Origin: an uncultured Arenicella sp.
GTDB lineage: Bacteria; Pseudomonadota; Gammaproteobacteria; Arenicellales; Arenicellaceae
Assembly: GCA_937974565.1 (NCBI GenBank)
Contig: CALJWL010000024.1
Coordinates: forward strand, 1-64,000
Length of the DNA stretch: 64,000 bases
Direction of reading: 5' to 3'
Part shown: piece after piece, positions 9,741 to 17,364 of the stretch
How the letters are laid out: each line of letters opens with the position of its first letter
Position numbering within the stretch: the first letter of the stretch is position 1
The notes under the pieces: model-generated
Databases searched by the model: none
Told to the model about the DNA's origin: nothing
The model's input: the letters and a program-made list of their open reading frames with translations, nothing else
Position numbers and translations under genes: made by a program

Positions 9741-10084
9741 TCAAAATCGTAAGGGCTCAATTTTGGTGCGGCATTTGCTGAGATGATTTTACTGCCCGAT
9801 GACGAACAACAACGGCCGTCAGTGGGCTTAAGTATTCAGCATGCATCGACAATTAACCCTTCTTAATTTATAGAGTGAATTGCAATGTCATTGGCCTATT
9901 GACGTTCTAACTGTTTAGAATCGTCTTTATTTGTGCCTGAATTAACTAAATTTATAAAATTGGATTACGTGCTTATTTGGCAACAAATTGAAAAAATAGT
10001 ATGCTCGCGACACTAAAGACTAAATAAGATAGTTAGTTGCTGCGCTTATATCATGCTGCAGAAAGCCATCAACAGGAGAGATAA
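9741..10084. other. Intergenic region between the IS66 remnant and parA
   Basis: The first 100 bases may be further IS66-derived sequence but show no convincing reading frame or terminal repeat. The AT-rich second half carries a plausible parA promoter, listed separately. No hairpin terminator is obvious. Confidence 0.5.
9977..10005 (+). promoter_or_regulatory. Candidate sigma-70 promoter of the parA-like gene
   Basis: TTGGCA at 9977-9982 and TATGCT at 10000-10005 are separated by 17 bases in an AT-rich stretch. Transcription would start near 10012, giving a leader of about 70 bases. The start codon at 10085 is preceded by AGGAGAG. Confidence 0.4.
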
Positions 10085-10723
10085 ATGCGTTCAATTTTGG
10101 TTGTGAATCCGAAAGGTGGCTGTGGTAAAACCACCCTTGCCACAAATCTGGCAACGTATTATTCTGTTTGGGATATTCCAACGGCCATTGTCGACTTGGA
10201 TCCGCAACAATCGAGCATGGAATGGCTTAAAGTGCGGCCAAAAAGCGAAAACCCAATTCAAGGCTTTAATGGTTTGAAAGGCAAGATTCACCCAGACGAA
10301 GAGACTGAACGGGTGATTTACGATTGCCCTGCGCGAACGGATAGCAAAAAAGTGGCCAAGCTCATTGAATTAATGGATGTGGTTATCATTCCTGTGATGC
10401 CCAGTGCTATTGATATGCGTGTTGCGGCTAAGTTCGTAGCGGACATTCTTGGCCATACTCGTGATGGCAATTCAAATGCGATTTTGGGCGTGGTGGCAAA
10501 TCGGGCTCATAAAAACTACGCCTCTTATAAGGTATTGGCAAAGTTCTTAAAAGCATTGGATGTGCCTTTTATTGGTGCATTAAGAAATTCACAAAATTAC
10601 ATTAAAGCCGCTGACAGCGGAGTGGGCATATTTGAAATGTCACTCAGTGACGCCAAACCTGACATGAAAGAATGGGAGCCCATTCTCAGTTGGGTAGAAG
10701 GCAAGCGCGTATTAACAAAATAG
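10085..10723 (+). CDS. Orphan ParA/MinD-family ATPase
   Basis: P-loop ATPase of the ParA/MinD (SIMIBI) class that positions cargo by ATP-dependent DNA or membrane binding. The deviant Walker A motif KGGCGKTT with its signature lysine lies at residues 10-17. Walker A' is DLDPQQS (about 38) and Walker B is VIYDCPAR. At 212 residues it is a short form without an N-terminal DNA-binding domain. No ParB-like partner or parS-like repeat is next to it, so it is not a standard chromosome or plasmid partition cassette. The next gene is an M48 lipoprotein protease 117 bases downstream. The cargo is unknown. Confidence 0.85.
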   Translation: MRSILVVNPKGGCGKTTLATNLATYYSVWDIPTAIVDLDPQQSSMEWLKVRPKSENPIQGFNGLKGKIHPDEETERVIYDCPARTDSKKVAKLIELMDVVIIPVMPSAIDMRVAAKFVADILGHTRDGNSNAILGVVANRAHKNYASYKVLAKFLKALDVPFIGALRNSQNYIKAADSGVGIFEMSLSDAKPDMKEWEPILSWVEGKRVLTK

Positions 10724-10840
10724 TGACATTGGTTAGCGGCTAGCGACTGATATCATTTAATGATTCAGCCTCTTGTCTTGCTGAACATGGTAAAAGCACA
10801 GTAGGTGCGTAAACGTAACGTTTTATATTTTGAGGTAAAT

Positions 10841-12289
10841 ATGTCTAGGCATTTTTTCGCACGTATCGTTTCTGTGTGTGTGGTTCTTGGTGTGTTACAG
10901 GGCTGCACCACTAACCCTGTGACAGGGCAACGGCAATTGGCGATGTCCGAAAGTTGGGAAGTTAACACAGGGCGGGCGAATCATCCGAAGATATTGCAAG
11001 AATATTCGGTTTACGATGACCCTGAGTTACAGGATTACGTGAATGACATCGGCCAAAAATTGGCAGCCAAGAGCCACCGCTCTAACCTTGAATACACCTT
11101 TACGCTACTCGACAGCCCTCAGGTCAATGCTTTTGCCTTGCCTGGCGGTTATATTTATATTACCCGCGGAATTATGGCCTACATGACCAAAGAAGCACAC
11201 CTGGCGGGTGTGATTGGGCATGAAATCGGCCACGTAACAGCGGCTCATGGGGCACAACGTGCGGCTCAAGCCCAATTGGGTGGTTTGGCCACGGCGGCGG
11301 TGGCTATTGGCACTGGCAGTGGTGGGTTGGCTCAAGCTTCGCAAATGTTAGGAGGAGCCCTAATAAGTGGGTATGGCCGCAAACAGGAATTGCAGTCAGA
11401 TCGTTTAGGGGCCGAGTATATTGCGCAAAACAATTATTCGCCTGACGATATGGTGGGTGTGATTGGCATTCTCAAAGACCAAGAATTGTTTGCTGCCGAG
11501 CGGGCTCGAAAAGAAGGGCGCCAAGTGCAGGGTTATCACAACTTATTTTCCACACACCCTAAAAACGATCAACGTTTGCAAGAAGTTATTGCCGCGGCGG
11601 ATCGTTTGCGTGACACCACTAAGCCTGAACCTGATGATGGCCGCTTTTTACGTTTAACTAATGGTATGGCCTACGGCGAAGGCGAAAAGCAAGGCATCAC
11701 TCGAGGCAACAAGTTCTATCATAAAGACTTAGATCTGTTCATCGAGTTCCCTCAAGGCTGGCGTTTACAAAACACGCCGTCGGTGCTGGCGGCGCTAGCA
11801 CCTGATGGTTCAAAAATGATCCAGATGCAAATGGATTCAGTGGCACCACCGGTTGATGGCGTGCGTTATTTAGGTACCAAGTTTCCACAGTTTAGAGATG
11901 CGAGAAACGTGCAAACCAACGAAGATCAGGCAGTGGCGGGCGTAGCAACCGTGAGCGACCAACGTTCAGGGCAACAACGAAACCTGCGTGTGGCAATGGT
12001 GACGCGCGGCAATCAAGCCTACGTTCTTTCGGGGATGGGTAAAACTCAACTGCCAACGCAAGAATTTTTCGATGTGGCTAAAAGCGTGCGCCGTTTAAAA
12101 GACAGCGAACGTAAATTGGCTGAAGGCCGCAAAATCAAACTCATAAAAACCAAGCGCGGCGACACCGTTGCCTCATTAGCAAAACAATCTAACTTGGACG
12201 AATACGCAGAGGCGCAGATTAGGTTGATTAATGATCTCTATCCAAGTGGCGAGCCGAAGCCAGGTCAATTAATCAAAATCATTGAGTGA
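10841..12289 (+). CDS. M48-family zinc metalloprotease, lipoprotein, with LysM-like C-terminus
   Basis: Periplasmic quality-control peptidase of the LoiP/BepA group. The ATG at 10841 is preferred over an upstream GTG at 10805, because a GAGGT site lies seven bases before it and the protein then opens with a lipoprotein signal ending in LQGC. The zinc site is HEIGH in GVIGHEIGHVTAAH, with the third ligand glutamate in GRKQELQSDRLGAEYI. The last 50 residues (KTKRGDTVASLAKQ to the end) look like a LysM-type module, which would tie the protein to peptidoglycan. Length about 482 residues. It shares the strand of parA but probably has its own promoter. Confidence 0.9.
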   Translation: MSRHFFARIVSVCVVLGVLQGCTTNPVTGQRQLAMSESWEVNTGRANHPKILQEYSVYDDPELQDYVNDIGQKLAAKSHRSNLEYTFTLLDSPQVNAFALPGGYIYITRGIMAYMTKEAHLAGVIGHEIGHVTAAHGAQRAAQAQLGGLATAAVAIGTGSGGLAQASQMLGGALISGYGRKQELQSDRLGAEYIAQNNYSPDDMVGVIGILKDQELFAAERARKEGRQVQGYHNLFSTHPKNDQRLQEVIAAADRLRDTTKPEPDDGRFLRLTNGMAYGEGEKQGITRGNKFYHKDLDLFIEFPQGWRLQNTPSVLAALAPDGSKMIQMQMDSVAPPVDGVRYLGTKFPQFRDARNVQTNEDQAVAGVATVSDQRSGQQRNLRVAMVTRGNQAYVLSGMGKTQLPTQEFFDVAKSVRRLKDSERKLAEGRKIKLIKTKRGDTVASLAKQSNLDEYAEAQIRLINDLYPSGEPKPGQLIKIIE

Positions 12290-12542
12290 ACGTTATGGCA
12301 GGGCATTACTGCGCTACGCACAATATGTCCAGTTCCAATGACCTAACCCTTCTAAAGTATTATGGTTTGCATTGGTGGATACCTTGATGTTTGTGGTGAC
12401 GTCTAGCTTGAGAATTCGTGCTAGAGCCTCAATTATCATCGCTAGTTTGACAATGACACTGGCGTGACAAATATCAGGCCGGGTCAAACAAGGTCTGGTA
12501 TTGGGAACCCCCCCCGTTGTGTGTGTGGCTTTTGATCTCAGT

Positions 12543-12578
12543 CGGCTTAGAACCCGGCTTAGAACCCGGCTTAGAACC
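12543..12578. repeat. Perfect 12-bp tandem repeat, three copies, at the copB stop codon
   Basis: The unit CGGCTTAGAACC occurs three times without mismatch. On the minus strand each unit carries TTC-TAA, so the copB stop codon at 12571-12573 is followed by two more in-frame TAA codons exactly 12 and 24 bases on. Slipped-strand duplication of the gene end is the simplest explanation. Confidence 0.95.
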
Positions 12579-13281
12579 AAGAGTGCAAACCGAGCATAAT
12601 GGAAACCTCACTGCTATTTTCGGCTTGCGTTCGTGCTAAACGTTTGGTCGCTCCGAAAAGCTGAGTCGCCGTTATACCGACAAAGGGTTGCAGCTTGGAA
12701 CTTCCTCTATTTTCGTAGCCCAGCCGGACACTAAATTCAATTTCGGCCAACCCAGAACCTTCTCCAAAACGCTCATTGCTTCGACCATTAGCGATAATAT
12801 CTAATTCTGGGGTTAGTACCCATTTTTGAGTTAGCATTAATTCACGTTCCAGTTCGATCAGTAATTGACTGCTGGATTCTTCGCCGATGAATACTCGCGC
12901 ATCCACGTCAACAAAATAGGGTGCAGTACCGATAAAACCATACGAAATCCAGTGCCGTGTATGGTTTACAGCGTTTGACTTAAAGTCCTGCCGAAAGCCG
13001 AATTGTTGGTCCCAATAAGCCGTGCTGGCTTTGCTGTACACCAGTTCGATGTTGGCGTTCTCGAGTGATGAACCAGCGTATTCACCTGAACTTTTAAGCC
13101 AAAATTTATGGATGTCTCGGCCATACCACGCGTCAATATCCCACTCGAAAGTGCCCTGCCCTTCAGTGTTTAGATACTCAAATTCAGACACCACTTTGTT
13201 TAACCAAGGGTCATCGTTAAACATGGCCTTGGAGTGTTCCATTGGCAATATCAACAGGCAGGCTAATAGTTGGAGTCTCAT
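12571..13281 (-). CDS. copB: Copper resistance protein B (outer membrane)
   Basis: Outer-membrane beta-barrel protein of the CopB/PcoB family, which works with the periplasmic oxidase CopA in copper tolerance. Recognisable family segments are EGQGTFEWDIDAWYG near the start, KFWLKSSGEY, the AYWDQQFGFRQDF strand, and the terminal aromatic residues HSWF typical of outer-membrane barrels. It has a short signal sequence. The Met/His-rich N-terminal linker found in many CopB proteins is absent, so this is a minimal 236-residue form. The ATG overlaps the copA stop by four bases (ATGA), so the two are translationally coupled. A triplicated 12-bp repeat lies at its stop codon. Confidence 0.9.
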   Translation of the reverse strand: MRLQLLACLLILPMEHSKAMFNDDPWLNKVVSEFEYLNTEGQGTFEWDIDAWYGRDIHKFWLKSSGEYAGSSLENANIELVYSKASTAYWDQQFGFRQDFKSNAVNHTRHWISYGFIGTAPYFVDVDARVFIGEESSSQLLIELERELMLTQKWVLTPELDIIANGRSNERFGEGSGLAEIEFSVRLGYENRGSSKLQPFVGITATQLFGATKRLARTQAENSSEVSIMLGLHSWF

Positions 13282-15167
13282 AACCGCCCCTGATTGCTAA
13301 TGTGTACTTGTCGAAACATACTGGGCATGTGAAATAAAAGATGGCAATGGTAAGCCCATTTACCCAACGCATCGGCGGTAACTAAGTAACTGATTTTAGC
13401 GCCGGGTTGCACAATGGTGGTATGCTTGCGAGGAATATAGTGTTCATCGCCTGTTTCCAATTCACTCCAAACGCCATGCAGATGCATCGGGTGATTCATC
13501 ATGGTGTTATTGATCAAAGTAAAGCGAACGCGCTCACCAAATTTCAGATTGATCGGTTCAGCGTCTTTGGATCTTACACCATTAATCGACCACATATAGC
13601 GACTCATGTTGCCAGTTAAGTGCAACTCGATTTCACGTTCGGGCTCCCTTGGGTCGCTGGTGGGAGTTAAGTTAAATAAGTCGGCATATGTCAACACTCT
13701 TCGGCCGTTGTCTCTTAACCCTACACCAGGGTCGTCTAACCGGTACTGGGCTGCATGAGCGATCATGTCTATGTGCGGTCCCATTTTAATAAGATCGAAA
13801 GACGGCGGCTTGTTCGTGCCGTAACCGGCTTTGCCGGTGGCAAACGTCGGTGTTCTTTTCTGAACCGTTTGTGGTGTTACTTCGCAATGCCCCATCTTAG
13901 CGTGTTCAGGCGTACAGCTTGTGTGTGTGGCTGTGATGGCGGGCAAACCACAGTGCCCCATAGACGCATGCTCTGGCGAACAGTCGCTGGGTTGATTATT
14001 GAACAAATGATTAATGTGATTGTTATGTTGCATACCCATATCGGCATGACTGAGCGTGGGTGACTCGTCCATTTCTGGCACGGTCGGAACCATTTCAGGG
14101 TCAGTTGTTAACGTGCCTCGCGCATAACCAGAGCGATCAATCGTTTGACAGAACAAGGTGTAAGCTTGTTCACTGCTGGGTTGTACAAGCACGTCGTAAG
14201 TTTCCCCCACAGCTAACCTGAACTCATCCACTGAAATCGGTTGTACATACTGACCATCCGCTGCCACTACCGTCATTCGTAACCCCGGAATACGCACATC
14301 AAAAAAGGTCATGGCGGCGGCATTGATAAATCGCAGCAGAATAGTCTCGCCACGCTTAAAGCCTCCAACCCAGCCAGAGGCTGGAGTTTGGCCATTCATC
14401 AAAAACGTATAAGTACGGCCAGTGACGTCGGATAAATCAGTGTCCGACATTCTCATGTTATTCCACATGGCGCGTTGATGTAGCGTTCGAGCTAGGCCCT
14501 TAGTTCGAACATCCTTAGCAAAATCAGCTAAGGTTCGTTGATCAATATTATAAAAATGCGGCTGTTTTTTTAGGTTTGCATAAATGTCTAGTGGGTCTTG
14601 ATCAGACCAGTCGGATAACAGCACTACATGCTCGCGATCATAAACATAGGGCGCAGGTTTTTTAGGCTCTATGATGATCGCTCCATACATACCTTGTTGT
14701 TCCTGAAAGCCTGAATGGCTGTGATACCAGTAAGTGCCGTTTTGTTTTATCTCAAACTGATAGCGATATGTTTCGCCTGGTTTGATGCCCGCAAAACTCA
14801 AGCCTGGCACGCCATCCATGTTTGATGGCAAAATAATTCCATGCCAATGAATGGAGCTGTCGACAGCCAAATGATTGGTTACATCCAACGTGATTCGATC
14901 GCCTTCTTGCCATCGCAAAATTGGTGAAGGCACCGAACCATTAACGCAGTAGGCTTGCTTTAAATAGCCGGTAAAATTAACTGGCGTGTGATTGATGTTC
15001 AGCTTGTAACGAGTGCCAGAAAGTTCTGGCGCTCTTGTGAACGCCGAAGAGTGGTAAAACTCAGCTTGTGCGGAGCCTAAACCGGCTGAATTCAATAGAC
15101 CTAACGTCGTTGATGAAGCCAGGCCAGTGACAAAACGGCGTCTAGACATGGAAAATGGGGTATTCAT
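13278..15167 (-). CDS. copA: Multicopper oxidase CopA, Tat-exported
   Basis: Periplasmic multicopper oxidase of the CopA/PcoA class that oxidises or sequesters copper. A twin-arginine signal (SRRRFVTG) begins at residue 8. The four copper-binding motifs are present: HWHG, HSHS, HPMHLHG and, near the C-terminus, HCHLLFHM. Between the second and third cupredoxin domains lies a Met/His insertion, including MGMQHNNHINH and two copies of a C-x-PEHA-x-MGHC motif at about residues 395 and 422. Cysteine pairs in this loop are less usual than the plain Met/His repeats of plasmid PcoA. Length is 629 residues. The gene follows the CopL-like gene by 49 bases and overlaps copB, forming a copLAB-type operon. 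No copper ATPase or CueR-type regulator is adjacent. Confidence 0.95.
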   Translation of the reverse strand: MNTPFSMSRRRFVTGLASSTTLGLLNSAGLGSAQAEFYHSSAFTRAPELSGTRYKLNINHTPVNFTGYLKQAYCVNGSVPSPILRWQEGDRITLDVTNHLAVDSSIHWHGIILPSNMDGVPGLSFAGIKPGETYRYQFEIKQNGTYWYHSHSGFQEQQGMYGAIIIEPKKPAPYVYDREHVVLLSDWSDQDPLDIYANLKKQPHFYNIDQRTLADFAKDVRTKGLARTLHQRAMWNNMRMSDTDLSDVTGRTYTFLMNGQTPASGWVGGFKRGETILLRFINAAAMTFFDVRIPGLRMTVVAADGQYVQPISVDEFRLAVGETYDVLVQPSSEQAYTLFCQTIDRSGYARGTLTTDPEMVPTVPEMDESPTLSHADMGMQHNNHINHLFNNQPSDCSPEHASMGHCGLPAITATHTSCTPEHAKMGHCEVTPQTVQKRTPTFATGKAGYGTNKPPSFDLIKMGPHIDMIAHAAQYRLDDPGVGLRDNGRRVLTYADLFNLTPTSDPREPEREIELHLTGNMSRYMWSINGVRSKDAEPINLKFGERVRFTLINNTMMNHPMHLHGVWSELETGDEHYIPRKHTTIVQPGAKISYLVTADALGKWAYHCHLLFHMPSMFRQVHISNQGRL

Positions 15168-15216
15168 TTGACCCTCCTAACAAATTAATTAAAAATGGAA
15201 ACGTTTTTGTTAGAGG

Positions 15217-15621
15217 TTATTTAGGTGGGCGTGGGTCAATTGTAAGTAAGCGATTTAATAGGCTGGTTTTAATGTTTGAAATAACAGCGCTGGGTACGGC
15301 GTTTGCTGTGTGAAGAACTAGCCTGCTTGTGAGCCCCTGAGACATCACTGAGCAAAATATTTTGCAAGCGGCAGAGCCGGATGTTTGGCAAGGAGGCTTT
15401 TGTGGTGAATGACAATCCTCGTCTGTGCCAAGTGAGTTGCCGATATCAACGAAATCATGGCGTAACAATTCAGTCTTTGGGTTGCTGTTTGTCAACCCCA
15501 TTGAGGCAGCGTTAGTTGTGCCGGAAAACGTCGGAAGAGCGTGCAATGTTGCGATGCTAGACACTGTTAGATAGCAGACCAGCGAGAGTCGTATAAAAAT
15601 TTTGCGAATGTTTAAAGACAT
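15217..15621 (-). CDS. Small exported Cys-containing protein, CopL-like
   Basis: A 134-residue protein opening with a signal sequence (FIRLSLVCYLTVSSIATLHA). Four cysteines at residues 70, 78, 86 and 90 with neighbouring histidine suggest a periplasmic metal-binding patch. It is the first gene of an operon with copA and copB. In Xanthomonas the equivalent position is held by CopL, a small Cys/His protein needed for copper-dependent expression. The analogy rests on position and composition, not on clear sequence identity, so the name is tentative. No other domain is recognisable. Confidence 0.6.
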   Translation of the reverse strand: MSLNIRKIFIRLSLVCYLTVSSIATLHALPTFSGTTNAASMGLTNSNPKTELLRHDFVDIGNSLGTDEDCHSPQKPPCQTSGSAACKIFCSVMSQGLTSRLVLHTANAVPSAVISNIKTSLLNRLLTIDPRPPK

Positions 15622-15627
15622 TGCCTC

Positions 15628-15658
15628 ATTTTAGCGCTGGGACTCAGGTGTGTGTCAA
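15628..15658 (-). promoter_or_regulatory. Candidate 19-bp-spaced promoter of the copper operon
   Basis: On the minus strand TTGACA (15658-15653) is followed after 19 bases by TAAAAT (15633-15628). A 19-bp spacer is typical of promoters activated by MerR-family regulators such as CueR, but the spacer lacks a clear CueR-type dyad. The start point would fall at about 15621, on the ATG itself, implying a leaderless message or a later start. That weakens the call. Confidence 0.35.
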
Positions 15659-15710
15659 TACCGAATCACTTAAATTTAGCCACTCAGCTTTGCTCGTCCG
15701 GTCATTGGTT

Positions 15711-15729
15711 GTTTCTGAAAATCAGAAAC
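15711..15729. repeat. 19-bp palindrome upstream of the copper operon
   Basis: GTTTCTGA-AAA-TCAGAAAC is a perfect 8-bp inverted repeat with a 3-base centre, 90 bases upstream of the CopL-like start and 65 bases past the mnmM stop. There is no T-run on either side, so an operator is as likely as a transcript-end hairpin. Confidence 0.6.
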
Positions 15730-15793
15730 GTAATCACTAATCGGATGAATAAACAGGGGGCACTTACAATTTATACAGCGCGTTTATGCTGTA

Positions 15794-16342
15794 TTAACGT
15801 TTTGCTGTAACCGTGAACAGCACCGGTGCTTCAGGTTTTGGCGAATTTGAAGTGTGTTCTTTAATATCCCAATGGTCATTAAGTTGGGTAAGCCAGTGCC
15901 GAACATTCTTAGTTTCAATTATTCCTTCTTTATGCCCTGGATAGCAAATCATGCAAAGAAGCCCGTTTGGGTCAAGGTGTTCCAAAATTTGATTGAGCGC
16001 ATTAAGGCTTGATGCGCTTTGCGTTGTAATACTTTTATCAGCGTTGGGTAGGTAACCAAAGTTAAACATGGCACAGCTTATTGGGTTGCAAATAAAGTGT
16101 GATAAATACTCATGGCTCTGCTGATGCAGCGTTACGTTAGTAAAGCGGCCTGATGCAATTCTCTTTTGGGTGTTATTAATTGCTTGAGTTTGTATATCAA
16201 AGCCAATGATTTGCGCGAAGCCCTGTCGTGCAAGAAACTCAGTGTCATGCCCATTGCCACAGGTTGCATCTACGGCCAACCCTTTTTCCTTGTCTAAAAA
16301 ATGATCGTTTACTAAAGAATGCGCTAAACGCGTTAGGGACAT
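15794..16342 (-). CDS. MnmM/YtqB-type class I SAM methyltransferase (tRNA nm5s2U methylation)
   Basis: SAM-dependent methyltransferase of the YtqB family (Pfam rRNA_methylase), shown in Gram-positive bacteria to convert nm5s2U to mnm5s2U at the tRNA wobble position (MnmM). Visible family marks are the SAM loop VDATCGNGHDTEFLA (about residues 24-38), NFGYLPNADKSITTQ (about 94-108) and CYPGHKEG. The ATG has a GGAG site. Enterobacteria use the methyltransferase half of bifunctional MnmC for this step. Here a separate FAD oxidase of a type like the other half of MnmC lies 1 kb away on the same strand. Assignment to the family is firm; substrate identity is by homology. Confidence 0.85.
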   Translation of the reverse strand: MSLTRLAHSLVNDHFLDKEKGLAVDATCGNGHDTEFLARQGFAQIIGFDIQTQAINNTQKRIASGRFTNVTLHQQSHEYLSHFICNPISCAMFNFGYLPNADKSITTQSASSLNALNQILEHLDPNGLLCMICYPGHKEGIIETKNVRHWLTQLNDHWDIKEHTSNSPKPEAPVLFTVTAKR

Positions 16343-16838
16343 TCGTATTCTCCGTTATATTTGTAAAAGTTCGGCATTTTAAAGCAATTTTCTTTGGCGT
16401 GGGTTCCGAGTTGATCAAACTCAACGACGCACTATTTTCACCCATTTAGAGGATGTCACTCTGTTTTACAGTCCGTATAGTAACTGCATGTTGAGTGGGT
16501 TAGTTTTAAATTCACTCATCCTCGAAGGACGGGGATCAGCGGGGCTATTCTGACGTTACGGATAGTGACATTGCTCAGGAGTGTGTGTTCGAAGGACATT
16601 ATGTGAGTATCAGTTTAGAGCATGGTTTTTCAGAGTTAAATAATTTACTTCTGCCGTAATTAAAGTAAGCCGCAATGAGCATTACTGTACCGCTAGATGA
16701 TTAGTAGAGGCTATTGGGAGTCGTCAAAATGCGCTCAGTATTAACCGTTAGAACACCACGTCATGTCAATGATTGTGAGCAACCTATGGCGCGTGGCTGT
16801 CAACGGATCTTTGTAAACAACTTTTAAGGAGTATTAAA
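16343..16838. other. Divergent intergenic region without recognisable genes
   Basis: About 500 bases between the mnmM start and a small plus-strand gene. Only short frames with poor composition are present. No tRNA, strong hairpin terminator or repeat family was seen. A good ribosome site (TTTTAAGGAG) ends the region. Confidence 0.5.
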
Positions 16839-17234
16839 ATGCCAGTAGTAAGCGATTTCACAACCATTTTAGGTGACAGTAATGTCAAAATAGGCGACAA
16901 CTCTAACGAATCAGGTTGGACCCAATCATTTAACACCGGGGGGCGCCATTCGCCGGGCACGGCCATGATCACATTCATGATCAAAGGCATGACGGTAACC
17001 ACCTCTAACGCCACGGTTTTTGTGAATGATAAAAACGTCGGCACCTTGTTCAATAACCGAGGTGGCAATGCCAATCATTGGCAAACACAGACCGTGTCAT
17101 TAAATGGGTCATCACTGAATAACGGCAACAATGTTATTCGAGTGACCCCAGTGACTAACCAAACCAGTTCAACGGATGATTTTGATGATTATTTTCTTCG
17201 TAATGTGATCTGTCATTTTCATCAATCGGCTTAG
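16839..17234 (+). CDS. Orphan small beta-rich (jelly-roll-like) protein of unknown function
   Basis: A 131-residue protein without signal peptide or membrane segment. AAGGAG eight bases upstream of the ATG makes it a convincing gene. Composition is rich in Asn, Thr, Ser and Gly, and the pattern suggests a beta sandwich: GGRHSPGTAMITFMIKGM, then TVFVNDKNVGTLF, then WQTQTVSLNGSSLNNGNNVI. The order of strand, then vNxxxVGxL, then W-x-V-x-L, then L-x-x-G-x-N-x-I is common in galactose-binding-like modules that bind sugars or surfaces. It stands alone between two minus-strand genes, so it is probably monocistronic. I do not recognise the family. Confidence 0.6.
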   Translation: MPVVSDFTTILGDSNVKIGDNSNESGWTQSFNTGGRHSPGTAMITFMIKGMTVTTSNATVFVNDKNVGTLFNNRGGNANHWQTQTVSLNGSSLNNGNNVIRVTPVTNQTSSTDDFDDYFLRNVICHFHQSA

Positions 17235-17364
17235 GTTGATTTAGTATGACGCGTTGTGCTGCTTCGCCATTCCAAATGAGGCAGCGCAATGTTGTCAACT
17301 TTTTTCACCCGTTGAACTGTGCCAGTTAGCCATCAACTTAAGTCAGTCGTTTAGAGTCATTGAA

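Noticed and set aside
9760-9775. GTAAGGGCTCAATTTT considered as the right end of the IS66 remnant
   Set aside because: It is in the same orientation as the left end, whereas a right end should read CTTAC; not a matching inverted repeat.
12314-12580. Minus-strand frame of 88 codons with VLSR repeats
   Set aside because: Its periodic start is only the copB 12-bp triplication read in another frame; it overlaps the end of copB and has no ribosome site or recognisable domain.
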